From Eopsaltria australis (taxonomy: Eukaryota > Chordata > Aves > Passeriformes > Petroicidae), in the NCBI GenBank assembly GCA_034509425.1, contig JAVTVJ010000033.1:4585001-4649000 (forward strand): DNA of 64,000 nt, read 5' to 3'. Positions 37,896 through 51,282 of this stretch are shown one piece after another (position 1 is the stretch's first letter; each line of letters opens with the position of its first letter). The notes under the pieces were generated by a model. That model was given only the letters and a program-made list of their open reading frames with translations. It did no database searches and had not been told where the DNA came from. Position numbers and translations under genes: made by a program.

Positions 37896-38368
37896 TAGGC
37901 CTACTCTGGACTGTTAAATGTGGAAGCCAAGAAGAATGAAGAGTAAAATTTGCAAACTAATTTATTTTCGTAGAGACCCATTTGATACTTCCCTAAAGCA
38001 ATGCACCATTGAAAGATGGGATTCCTGTAAAGCATCCTGTTAATCATAACAGTAAGACTGATGTTTTTGAAAGCAGTGGTATTCCTCCCTCCTGAATAAG
38101 AGAATTCACACTGGATATGTTTTTCTCTTTTGTCACAAGCCGTTCCATTTGTCTTATTACTTAGGTAAACAATTGCTACATCAAGAAAAGAATCCTTTCT
38201 ATTTATTGCCCACTGCCCACATCCTTTGAAAATGCCTATGTCCTATTTAAAGACAGGTACCAGGGAAATGTTCTCCAGCATTCAAATATTTACTGAAACA
38301 TTAATTCCAACACATTTCTAGAGTAACAGCTGGACTTATGCTAAGATAGATGTGTATCTCATATACGC

Positions 38369-38456
38369 AAAGGCTGATTTTAATCTTGCTTACTCCAATA
38401 TCAGTTGACTTCAGCTAAATTACTCCTAATTTACCCTAGGATTGCTGTCAGAATCA
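38369..38456. repeat. Palindromic amniote interspersed repeat, degraded
   Basis: AAAGGCTGATTTTAATCTTG, TTGACTTCAGCTAAATTACT, CCTAATTTACCCTAGG and TGTCAGAATCATCC fall in the order of a familiar sauropsid repeat with a 'GACTTCAATGAAATTACTCC' core and 'CAGAATC' ends. It is non-coding and the family name is not known to me. Confidence 0.4.
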
Positions 38457-41400
38457 TCCTTACATTTCAGCCAGAGCTCACAAATCTCCAGCAGGAAAAT
38501 GTCTTTCTATTATAAGGATAAATTTGCATTCATCCAGAATTCCCTGAGAGAAAGTTTTTTTTAACCACATTGATTTAGAGAAACATAGAGGCCTTATTTA
38601 CTTAAAATCAAGGATATGAATATTGTAACAGCAGCAGTAGAAGACATAAAGAGAAGGCAAGCATTCGAAGCTGTTGCAAATAAAAAAAATAAACACCTCC
38701 TGTTATGTTGTTTAGAGCTAATGGCTCATGATAGAATTTGGAGAGTGCAGAGAAAGCGGTACAAAGAAGTACTTGTCAATAGTAAGAACAACAGCCCTAT
38801 ATTTACAATCCAATGTTTAAAGCCAAAATAGACATTCTTTTCTCTGTTTGATCTCAGGAAAAGCTATCTGCAGCTCACAGGCCCAAATTTGAGTCTTCTT
38901 ATGTCACTCGAAAGAAGTACTGAGATAACTGTGCTAGAGATGACAGACTAGTAACCCCTCTAGCAAGCCAAACCGGTGGGGGGGTGTCATGTTTTCTGTA
39001 TCTGGGCTGAAAGTACTCTTCCTACTTAGAAATGCTTTCTTTTGTTCTCCCACAGTGCCTGAAATTCATTCTCAAGAGATATGAAAAGTTGGAATTCATC
39101 TCATAGAAAAAATGGTGTCTTCAATTTCCATAGGAACAAAGAATCACAAAACAAATGTAAATCCTTTTCTCCTTTTTTTCCTCTCAAGGCACAACTTCTC
39201 ACAGACATCATAAACCAAATTCCCAGCTGTATCATCCATTACAGCAGCACTAAAGTCAGAGGATATCACCCTCAGTATCTGTCCCTGTAAGAAAAACGTA
39301 AAAATAAGCCAATACTATTAAATGTCAGTCATGTAAAAAAACAATGAAATGAGGTTAGTTTACTTATAAATATAAATTTGCAGCAAACATTATCATTAAC
39401 CAGACTAATGTCATGACAAGAAACAAAAAATTATGTCTTACTGCCCTATTGTATTTTAATCAAAAAATGTTGTCTCTCAAAGCATTTGCACAGTGTTTTA
39501 CTTGTTATAATAAATTGCAACTCTAAATAACTCAAACCACATTATCCAAACCATATCCTGAAAGATCAAAACCAGATCTCCTAATCTTAAAAGCTAGCAA
39601 CATTACCAATTGAAAGGCAGTATGTTACTTCAGTTTGGCAATTCTCTTATCCAAAAACAAAACTTCCATGAGAGCAAGCATATTGCTAAAACAGTGCAAT
39701 GGCAAGCTTTCACAGTTTAATTTTCAGTGAGAAATCTAAGAGAGTGTCCTAGTAATGGCTTTCATTTACAACTGCAAAGATCATTCAAATCTGAATTGTC
39801 AAGATCCTGATAAAATGCAGTTTTTAGTTTTAAAATAATGTCTATGCTACTTGTAGCTTTACATGGGGCTAAGGATTCTTTGTTCTACTCCAATAACCCA
39901 ATAAGCTTTCATATTTGTGCTTCTTCTTGGAAACTCTCTATTACAGAGCAATTGCAAAATCCACTTTCTTGTCCTGAAGTTCCCCTTCGGACCTCATCTA
40001 TCGACTACAAACAAATAATATGAGCAAATAATAAACATGAATTCCACTCACAACCCAACACCTATCAGAAGAGGAGCTATGCAGGCACAGTGGTGCCCAC
40101 ATAGTAATTTGCACTGTAATCATGTGGACCTGAAGTCAGAATCCTGCACACAATTTCCCTTCAGAGTCTTCTCTACCACAGACTGGTTTGGGCAAAGGGG
40201 GAACTACATTTACTCTCTCAGTGGTGGATTTTTATATGGTTTTATGCTCCACAAGGCATATTGCTTCTGATTAAGGTCTGCTTAAGTTTTGGAAACTTAA
40301 GTGCACCAGATAAACAGATGTTTTGAAGACTAAAAGCATTTTGTTTCTGAAAGACTTCTGAACTGTCACTGCATAAGACAGTTACAACTTCCCTCATAGT
40401 GTAACTACTTTACTACTTGAGGTACTTGTGCAAGGAGACAGCAAAAAGCGCTGACGACTTTGTTAATTATTTTCCCTCTCAAGCACCCTATTCTTGGGTC
40501 ACTGAGAAAGCAAGAAGGGGAAAAGTGACTTCTACCCCATCTACACAGTAGAGATATTATTGAAATTAGAAGTGATACAAGCTTTTAGTGACCAGCTTAC
40601 AGCAGAGCGAAGTAAATTTAATATAGGACAAAAGACCCAAGAACCCTCACATGCAATCCTTAGAAGTTCTGGTAAAGCTACTCTGTGAACACAGCTAAAG
40701 AGCATCTGAGATAGAAGCAATAAAAGTGTCTTTCAGCTCTGATAATGGGGATCCTGTTTCTTAGGCATAGCCACACAGTGAGCCTATCTGAGCTCTCTCT
40801 GTATTCGCTCATCAGTCCTAAACCCCAGACATATAAACCTTGTTGGATCATCTAAGAGGCAAGTCATTCCTTTTTTATTTTTTTAATCAAAAGGGTTTGC
40901 TTTGCTTTTACTTTTTCTAAAGTTTTATAATATTTTTACAACAGAGGGACAGGCTCTAAAATTTTTACTGTCCTTAATAATTCTTTTGCCAGTTTTTACA
41001 GAATATTTTCTTAGAATTTGATCCTAATTGACAGATAATTTACTGAATCAATCACCTTCAAAACTCTGGACAAATCAATAGAATTGAAAAAAAACCCCAC
41101 AGATGAACAAAAACCCCATGCATCTTGAAATGCTCTCCCAGTCTATCAACTTTTTTTTTCTTTAATTTTAAAATATAGGAAAAACCAAAATCTACTAGAA
41201 TAGTGAGACTGATGTATTATTAAATTACTTTTTCTTATGGTCTTACCCTTGTCAACATGTGGAAATATATAACATGTAGTCACACAAAATATTTTTGCAT
41301 TAAATATACTAGGAAACTGTAACTCTTATTTTTACCAACCGTCTCTATTTCTGGATAACTATTGTATCAACTATAAATATTATATGACTTTTGCTTCATC

Positions 41401-42765
41401 AAAAGTCTGGGTGTGATTATGGGGAGTCTTAGTAAAATCCAAATGCATGAAGAGAAACACTAAATACTACTGCAAGGAATACAAAACAAATAATGTTTAA
41501 TTAGGTCAATTTCCAGACCATACTAACAGATAAACTTTTGGGAGATGAAAAATGCACATTATTATTTTCAAATACAAGAGATTCAAGACACTCCAGCACA
41601 CTATTCAGAGTATACATTTTATGTGTGATCAATAAAAAAAAAAAAAATCTCATAGCTAAATGTGCAAAAATGTGCCAAATGTGTCACCCAAATCAGTCAT
41701 TAACAGTAAGCTGATTAACACAACACATTTTATTTCAGAGTAAAATTCAAAGCCTGTTATGACAAAATAATTTAGGCTTACAGGATTGTATTGAGCCCTG
41801 TTATGCTTGACCATGCTAATGTAGCTGTTTTTATTTCAGAAGCACTGGGGAGGGAAGCATGAAATCATTATTAATTATATAAATATTAAGGCCACACAAC
41901 TGGCTCTATTACTGTTTTCAAATGGTAGCATCTGCAAATTCAGCCTGTAATAAACACTAATGCATCCAGAGACGAGAGTGCTGACACATGAATGGGATGC
42001 TTTGTCAGACTTGCATAAAAATGTAGATGAACTGCAGGGAAAGAACACCACAGAATTCAAAGGGTTTCTTGATTGCCTTCTTTAAAATGCCAAGAACTTA
42101 AGCTGGCCTTTCTTATCTTCCTCTACATGCATGTGACACTTTAGGAGGCCTTTCTTATTGTACTATAATTCAGTAATTGTTCCAGCTCTGTGCACCATGC
42201 CTTCCTTCCAAAGGGCAGCATGAGATATATAATTCTGGTAATGAACAGGTGCACAATTTAAGGGTCAAACTAGCAAGGCACTGTTCCTTATTTTTGTTTT
42301 CTTAGCAGTTGCCTAGGTATTCCAAGACTATTTAGGAATACAATCTTTTGTCTGCCTTATTTCTTGTCGATGGTATATGTTTAGACTTGACAAACAGATT
42401 TTATCAACTGAAGTTGCAGAGCAAGCTTTCCTCTCATTTTGCTTTAAAGGGCAGCAGAACAGAACTAGAACGAGGTATTTTTTTTTCCCCAGCCATGAAC
42501 ATCCTCTGTTCTAACATGCAGACTTTTGCAAACCCTGGGTGATCCCCTTTCCAAAGCATGATAGACTAAAACAAACAGCTATCAAAGGCATTTCCACACA
42601 ACATTTCTCTCACCAAGGCTAATCTTCCAAATGTTAAAAAGGTCCAGGCAGCTAGGCCCCTCAAGATGAAGGCTGCATGCTGATTAATCAGCTGCTTTTT
42701 ATTCTGTTGTGGCAAGTGTTCCCTATCTGTAAATAAAAGGTTTACCCTGGATTTCCTGTAACCTA

Positions 42766-42905
42766 AGGAACATAAGGCATCTTTGGATCAGACTCATAAA
42801 GCAACAAAGCCTTCTGCTGTCACATCCACAGGGGTAGGTTGTTTGTTCTATTGCAAATATCCTTTCAGGTGTCCTGGGGAGAATGAGCTAACATAACACA
42901 AACAT
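42766..42905 (+). repeat. Possible degraded interspersed repeat
   Basis: GAACATAAGGCATCTTTGGA followed by TCAGAC, and then CAGGTGTCCTGGGGAGAATG about 100 bases later, resemble the two ends of a sauropsid repeat ('gaacataagaa...ggatcagacc ... caggtgccccagagggaatga'). The middle is not convincing, so this is tentative. Confidence 0.3.
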
Positions 42906-45900
42906 CATTCCAACATAAGAAAATTACATGGTAACCACAAAGTCGCCTCATTATTAATTACATTCTTTGGCTTCCCACAGCACTTTGATTGTTGCTTGCA
43001 TGAGGAGACCTGTCTGCAATTTGAGTCATTGCAGAAGTTCAGGCTGGCTTATGACGTGTAACTCAGTGTAGCACAAGTCCCTCAAAGTAACACTGTCATA
43101 TTAAAGACAAATACATTTATTTATGTCTCAGAGTGCTGGCTTTCTATTCAGATGGTAAATAGGTAGTGTGAAAGAGATGTGACAGACCCAAGAAGACTAG
43201 AAATTGTCTGCAAACTGGCAGCCACCGTGGTTCACTGACAACCCGAATTACTTTCAGGCAGCTTGGCACATCTCCATTTGTCACACTTAAAAGCTTGAGC
43301 CAAAGTTATCCAATTAATACAGAGCACAGTATTTCTCCCTCCTCAAAGCCGAAACAGAAATACAAATGTTCAAGATTCACAGTGTGCATCATGCCACCTA
43401 TACATCACAAAGGGATGTAAAACAGTTATAAGTAAAACATACATAACTTAACTCCCATCACACCCTCTTGGCCGCCATTCACCTCAGGTTGTCTTCTATG
43501 CTGTGCATCCCATCTCTGTTCTATTTATTCCAGACAATGATTTCTCTTGTAGAGTGAATCCCTTCTGCTGTAAATCATGGAAACAGCTAGCACAAATAGT
43601 TTGTGAATATAACAAGTATCAGGGAATAAGCTTTTGAAATATCTTTCTAGGCCAAGAAAGGGAAACGGCTCCCTCCCCCAGCAAGATTTTGAAGGCAAGG
43701 TGAAGGTTGCTTATTTTGAAAGTAGGAGACCCTTCATGAATCAGTATCAGTTTTTGACACTATTATATGCCCATCCATCACTGCACAGCAATAACCACTG
43801 TATCTTGTGCTATGACCCAATGCCAGTTTATATATGATTTTATTTGAATTACTGGTAGTGTAGTCATGAGGGTCAGGTTTATACAGCTCTCATATGGAAT
43901 AAATTTTTCATTGAACCACAGGATTTCCTTGGAGAATTTTCACTGTCCCTAAGTAAGTGTACAGAAGTCCTCTTTTATCCAGATGAGCTTTTGGTGTTTA
44001 AAGAAGAGAAAAATTTAACACTTTCAAATAATATGAATGCTAACAAAAAAGACCTGTGAGATGCTTCTTTAGATTCTCTAAGGCCAACTTAGATATTTAA
44101 AATAGACAAAAGGAAGGCTACACTCCTGGCAATCTATAATCAAAAGGTTTGAAATACTTGTACTTTTCAAAGTAACTGACGATCGAGATCTTTTGAAGAA
44201 GCAAGGAAGAAATCACAGGGGTTAAATAATGAACAAAGAATGAGAACGGCACTTCCCCTACTCTCTGCTATTTGAAGAAAGCTGCATCTGCCCCCCGTCT
44301 TTGCTTGTCCCCCTTGAAGTTTCATGAAAAACTGATTAAGAAAAAATATTCTGAGATTCTTATCTGAGTTACTTCCTATTCTCAGTCAAAAGCTGGTATT
44401 GAACTTAAATTGGTAAGAGCTAACATTATTTCAAGTTTAGTGGAGTAAATAATATCAGAGTCCTTGCTTTTAATTGCCAATTAACATATTTTACCAACAT
44501 TTTTCTTGCTTAATGCCATGGTATTTTTTGACTGCAAACTCCAGTAATAAATATAGCAAATTAAATGTTTGCTAGTGAAGATATTTCAGACCAAATTTTA
44601 AAACTAATCACTGGAATACATTCTGTTTTTCAGACATTTTCCTGCTGAATTTTTCCTGTATAATTTCCTCTGTTATATTTCATCTTTGAATTTACATTCT
44701 AGTTATAAAGAAAATATAGGTTTTTTGTTGTTTTATTCACAATGCTGATTAGTGAAGGAATAGCTTCTAGCAGTAGCATGCTTTCTACATTACTGACATA
44801 TGCACTTTGTTATGGAAAAACCCCAAATAATTAGCCTTTATGAATCACTTGATGACATTTTTTTTATATGAGAGAAATGGATGTGATTGGAAAGAGGTGT
44901 AATTTCATGCCTAGACACACACATGTCTAGAACAGTGATTATTTTAGAGTTGGGATTATTGTTTTTATTCACTTTTATTTTAGGCAAACCAGTCAAAGAA
45001 CCTAGAAGGCCAAACCACTAAGGATAGCCTCTCAGTTACTTGTCTCACAGTCATTAAATGAAAAAATCACCAGTGCCGAAGTGAGATAGGGCACAGAATG
45101 GTTGTCTCTTGGAACAACCTCTCCCAGTCCCAGTGTGGGGAGCAGAGCATGGGGCAGGGGTTGCTTCCAGCAGGCAGTCAGCATCCAGCCACGCTGCTCC
45201 TATGACTGCACAGATATACAGGGTATCCAGCTGGCCTCACTGCCTTGACACTGTTACAGGCATATTTATGGTACAGGCAGACTCTGCAGCAAAACCAATA
45301 AAAGTACATCAAAGACATTTTTGTAATCTGTGTGATTTTCTGCTAATAAAAATAGAAATGGAATTTTGGTTGTCTGAAGTTATGTGTTTGAGCAAACCAA
45401 TAAACATATTCGATTTATAAAAATAAACTTGGAGCAAGGGGAAGAACTACTGTGGCTTTTTTTTCCCTCCAGAGATTCCAGTCTGCTTTTCAAAACCCAC
45501 ATAAATATATTTCCTACATTAATTGTTACTGCCACAAATAATATCCTGGTCTGTGTCACATTTTATCCAGTCCTTGGAATTACTGCTTGCATTTTACTGT
45601 TCTGTCAAGACTTTTTCAGAAATGCTTGATTTTATTTTTAACTTCTTTTTAAAAGAGGAGGAAAAACGTCTTTCATTCAAAATAAAGTTTGAGGCAACTT
45701 CCAGAAGAAAAAACCATAATGAACTACCCTGTCACCCTAGTGGAACTGAAAAGAGAAAACAGAAGAAGATTCATTACACTTGTCTACGTACAGATGATTG
45801 TTTGAAAGGTCACCCAGATGAAAAATGTCCTCTAAACCAAAAATGTATGTCTGGTAAAAAAAATGACACTTGTAGGACAAAGAAATGGCTATACTTATTA

Positions 45901-47893
45901 TTTACGTTAAGAAAAAAAGGTGTTTTACTGGTGAAATACACAGATTTCATTGTTAAACACTCTGCCATTCTGATGGGAAAAAAATCCACTTATAAATGTC
46001 TTATTTACTTTCTTTACATGCACATACACACATAACCAGACTTTGTTGTAAATTTTTTTTTTTTTTACTTAAGGCAACATAAATTTTCCAGATAAAGCTA
46101 CTCAATCATACTGTGAACACTGATCCAGTTATGAATCTACAATCTACAAAACAGTCTTGAATAACAAGCTATCTTTAAAGCTTTCTCTGCCCTTGTCTCA
46201 GATGCTTTGCATTCCATACTGCATTATATAAATTCTTTGCTGCAATTGCTGTCCTGCCGTGTTTCCAGTGAAAAATAATTCTATTAAAAGATGCATCATG
46301 CTCTTTCAGCTCAAGAAGAACATTTTCTTCAGATAAAAACAGTGTTGGGACATGGGCTGAGAAGCAATAAGGTTACGTGAATTTAATGGAATCTAACTGC
46401 AGAATCTAGATCAAGGTTATGCTCCTCCATCCTAAAGAAACTGTTTGTGAAATATGAGGAATTTTAAGCTAATGTAAAGTCCATAAATAATAGAGAGAAT
46501 TCCCTCAATTAGTTGCTGCTGCATGAGAAAGTGCTGTAGGGTATGCTCTGAATTCATAACTGAAAAAGAAACTGTGCAAAGGATTTATATGAACAAATTG
46601 TACAGTGTACAGTGTCTCCAAACCAAAAATATTCAGCATGTAGGTTTTTTTTCCCCCAACTACTGTATGTATGCTTCTTTTGTCCTAAATATGTCATGTC
46701 AACAGTTCTGTGTTTATTTTATGCACCGCAACACTAACTATCTCCTCAGCTGAAGTCATTGTAGTTGCATATCCACATACAGAAGCCAACTGGCTGTTTA
46801 ATGATAACAGAAATGTTTTGCTGAATGACTTGCACAATTACACAGGGACACACAATTTAGATAATGAGTTCTTTTTAGGTTTTCTATGTTTGGCTGTCAC
46901 GTTACTGAAATCTACATGAAACTGGAGATTTAGTAAGTAGAGGAATTCCTGTTAAAGACAATAATTAAAAACCCATGCCTAAATGTAACTCTGACCTAAA
47001 AGAAGTCTAAAGAGATTTTAATTAAAATTATTGCATTTCACAGAAATGGAAGTAATATGCTTAAATTTAATGCAGTAAAGAAGTGAACAGACTTACAGGT
47101 AATAAATATCTTACTCCTTTTCAGCAAAGTGATGAATATCTGCTCTCTATAGCTGGCCATCATCCACATTTAACTGAAGCTAAATTTTAACAAGGATAAA
47201 AATTAAAAGTAGTATAAGAATTAGAATAAGAAAGGAAAAAAAATTCCTTCTTTACTGAAGACCAGCTAAAGCACAAGGATGTGTTTATATAGTTGCTTAA
47301 TCATAATTCTACTTACAGGACACATCCAACTTCGTGTAGGCACAAGTGTATGGATAAGTGTATGTCTTTCTACATATATATACTTCCATATAGTAATAAT
47401 TGAATAAACTAAAAGTTAAAGCCAAAACTACTCAAAAGTATTGAAAGCTCTTCACAGCTCACAAATCCTTTCTACTTCAACTTTAATCTTTCCAGTTTGA
47501 TAACACTGCTTTATAAATTGTCCCCTAATAGTATTGCTTCAGCATCTTTCAGTTCTGGAACAGAACAGAATAATCAGAGCGTCCTGTGAACATGCAGTGA
47601 CTTATTAAGAGCTAACAGTCCTCAAATAAATTCTTTCCATTGAACGATCCATTACAATGTAATCATGACCAGGCACACAGCCCTGATCAATACAAAGGTA
47701 CATAGTTGCTGTAAAACAGCTCCACTAACCAGGGTAAGTAATCCACCATTCTAAACACTTGAAGAACCAACCAATTAAGCACCAGATAAGGTCAAATATT
47801 ATTGATTGTAGATTCAAGTGAAATTCCTTTTGTTGCTTTTCCTTTTCTCGATTTTGCTTGTAATTCAAGTATTATTTCCTTGAAAATACACTT

Positions 47894-47917
47894 CCCCCCC
47901 CTCCCCCCCCCCCACCC
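47894..47917. repeat. C-rich tract (G-rich on minus) with quadruplex potential
   Basis: C8-T-C11-A-C3. The minus (PCDH9 sense) strand is a run of G3, G11 and G8, enough for a four-tier G-quadruplex in intronic RNA or DNA, and the plus strand for an i-motif. The tract is isolated in AT-rich DNA. Confidence 0.85.
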
Positions 47918-49631
47918 GTGGCTGCACTTACATAGCAATAGGATATGAGTGGTTTCACAGAACAACATAATGATGCATTGACTTGAAGATCAATACTGCT
48001 AAAAAACCTTGGAGACAGAGAAATAAAAAGGAAAACATATTTTTTCAAAATCCACTGGTGGTCGAACTTCTACAGCTTTTAACCAGCAAGGTTTGACAAT
48101 CCCATGAACTTTTTCAAAAATTACCAGATAACTGTATTGTAGTAATTGGGAAATGCAAAAAAAAGCAAATTTCATTTTTCTTATATGGACAGTGGAGAGG
48201 GAGTCTAAAGTGCTATAAGGATCAAGTGTAAGGTGTTCTAAATGAATACATTTCTGTGTCTTGAACACAGTAATGATCTGCTACAGTCTATTCCTATTCT
48301 TCTAATTTACATAAAATTCCAAGATACCAACTACAGGTTATACAAACAATGCATTGCTCTTTTGTTCTCTTTTTTGTTCTTTTGTTGCTTTAAAATCTTC
48401 AGTGAGAAGACATAGATTTCAGAGTTTGGAAAGAAGAAATGTAAAGTATTAAAAAATGCAAAACAGTTTGCAATAAAAATCACTTTTATTGTTAATCACT
48501 TTTCTCACTCTTTTATTCTTGGTCAATCTCACAAAAAACCCCAATTTTTTTATAAATCCTTTTTTTATATACTCTTCTGGGATATCTTGTCTGAAAAGCA
48601 ATTAATATCTTTCATCTTCCCGTCCAGAAACGTTTTCATATCACCAACATGTGGCTCCTATTTTAGACCCACGAAAAGAAGGGAGTGAAAATATTCCTTC
48701 CCAGTTGGTAAGGAGACCACCTCCAAGCTTTTTTCTTCTAAGACTCTTTCTTTCTGAGAACAAAGTCCCTTTGATGAAGTTTCACAGTGGCCAGATATGC
48801 CCTACATCAAGTTCCTGAATGGAAGTCTTCAGCACAGAGAAGGAAATGGGAAACCTTGATTTCTTTGCTGTTCTGTAGTTCTGTGGGGGAGATCTACCTT
48901 TGAGGCACCAAACTGGTAGTAACTAAATGTACACTACAGCAATCTTCTGGGTTCTGTGATTCCAAATAAGCCAGTGATCTCTGTCAATCTGACAGTCTTC
49001 TAGTTTCTTTTTTTACTTCTAGCACCTAATACAATAGCTATTTAAAATTCACTATAAACTGCTATAAACACTGATAACCAGGGGAGAACAGTAATTATTT
49101 TAAGCTTCTACAATGCAGTGATTTATTATATTTGGTATAGATCTGTCCTTCTGATGTGCATTTTTGTTTTTCAAATATATTTAGCATGTTGTCTTAGCTT
49201 TTCTCTAGCTTTCTAATAACAATTTCATTTACCCTAAACTCATTAATAAACTTCTGCTTTCTAGTCTCATTTTAGTCTGCTATTAAATTAGTCACAGTGT
49301 TATGCGCATTTTCATTCATCCACAGGTAGAATGACATTCTGGTGTATTTTTATCTGTCTCCAGAAAGCTGTGAACAGAGACATGGAAATATCACATATTT
49401 GGAGAAATGCCACCTGGCACAAGTCAGTCACTAGGTGTCTGGATACTGTGAAGAGAAACAACTGGCTGAATAGAAAATCCACTTATTAGAACCCAGCAGT
49501 GCATCTGACTTTCACATTTAAGAGTGAACCAAAATATTTGTCTTGGTTAGGCTTTGATGGTGTTTAACAATTTACTTAGTTTTTCCTGCCTCGGTAATTT
49601 AATCTGTTATAATTTGTCTGATGATGTTCTA

Positions 49632-49670
49632 CTTATTTATTTATTTGTTTATTTGTTGGTTTGGTTTTTT
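49632..49670. repeat. (TTTA)n/(TTTG)n low complexity
   Basis: TTTATTTATTTG and TTTATTTGTTGG units over about 40 bases. Confidence 0.75.
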
Positions 49671-51236
49671 CCTCAACACACAGCAAAAGAAGAAGAAGAA
49701 AAGTTTTTATTAAACAAGGCACTGGTACTTTTCACAGGACTAGAGAGACCAACACAGATAGTCCCTTTACACAATACTTCTAAAATTTACTTTCAGCTCA
49801 GTATGAAATGGAAGCTATCATAGCTTCTCAAATCCAGTGGTATCCTTTGATGTCACCTGTTCCTATGGCATCCACATCCTACCTGCCTCTGTATTTGAGA
49901 CAGACTTCTCTATAGGTCAAACAGAAACAGAAGTGAGAAACCAATTACCTGAGCTAGCAGAAACAAAGCATACATTTTGTAGCAGATTTGGTAGACTTAA
50001 TTGAAAATTTCCCATAAAGATGTGGGACTTTTACAACAGAAAATAGAACTTTTCATGATGTAAATATCTACCATTTCTAAAAGGTTACTGCAGATGAACA
50101 TCCAGGAAAGTCAAGCTATGGAAAAGTGCATAAAAAATCTGCATTGAAGATCTTTTGGTGTACAAGTATGTATTTCTGAATTAAAATACTTGATCCTTGG
50201 TTAGAAATTATTTGGTTTGCATATTTCTGCCAAAAAGGTCACATTTATTCTTCCAAATACCTCTTTTTATGTGATTCTGAGGTATAATTTGGATTGTGTA
50301 TAAAACGTGATTGACTTTTAATATTTGCCATTTTTCTCCTTCTTGTCTTAACACAAAAGCATATGAATAAGGAAAATTAAATTAGGATCAACAAACTTTT
50401 CATGCCACCACAACTATAGTCTTATGTTACAGGTTTTATAGATGTGACACTGAGAATCATCATATGTGAAAAATTCTGCTGAAGTCCTACTCTGCATTAC
50501 TCTCTCCTCATTCTTGTTTTCAAGTCCAACACCATGGCAGTGGGATAGTTCATGATGACAGCCTTAACTGTGACAATGAAGGATGATCAGCAGCAAACAG
50601 GGTATCAACTAGCAAGTCAAAGGAGGAGGTACTACAGCTAAATTTGATGTGATGAGACACATGCAATAAACTCTGCAAGTGTACAATTGGACTGCATTTA
50701 CCGTACATCATCTCACCTTTGCTTGGTCCACAAATTCTGTTCTACTGGAACCACTTTGAATATTCCAAATCTCTGGGCACCTGTCAAACACCTGTTTGTT
50801 TGAGTTTTTTTCCTTTAAAGAAAAGACAACTGCAAAAAACCCCATATTCTTTTTCTTCACCACATTGCATTCATTCTTTTTTGGACCCCCAACATTATAC
50901 TGTAGCACTTGCAGTTAGAAGCCATCTCTGAAAAGACTTACATATGAAATTAAATAGATTTTTTTAACTTAGTGAAAGTACTTACTATGTGTAAAAAATA
51001 AATAGTGTACGTGCAAGTTCGTGATAATTATTTATCATCCTAATGACTGTGAAAGTGAATGCACTCTAGTTTGCAAGACTGCTTCCTTTTGGGTTTTCTA
51101 AATCTGTGGTATTAGGATCCCAGATCCAACAGACTCATTTACTTTTGTTCAGAGGACATCTCTCTACATTCATCATAACATTGTCTGATTTTCATGTGAA
51201 TTCTAGTGAGTTTATCTGTTTAAAAAATAAGAGGAA

Positions 51237-51237
<1 letters not shown>

Positions 51238-51273
<36 letters not shown>
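51238..51273. repeat. Poly(A) run of 36
   Basis: Thirty-six uninterrupted A, then AGAAA/GAAAAA purine sequence to about 51290. CR1 does not end in poly(A), and no retrocopy body is recognisable upstream, so this is probably a mononucleotide microsatellite. A lysine-rich frame across it is an artefact. Confidence 0.95.

Positions 51274-51282
<9 letters not shown>

Noticed and set aside
45068..45310. GC-richer patch with a 103-codon plus frame
   Set aside because: Looked like a possible LTR or exon, but it lacks terminal motifs, splice sites in frame or any recognisable protein signature.
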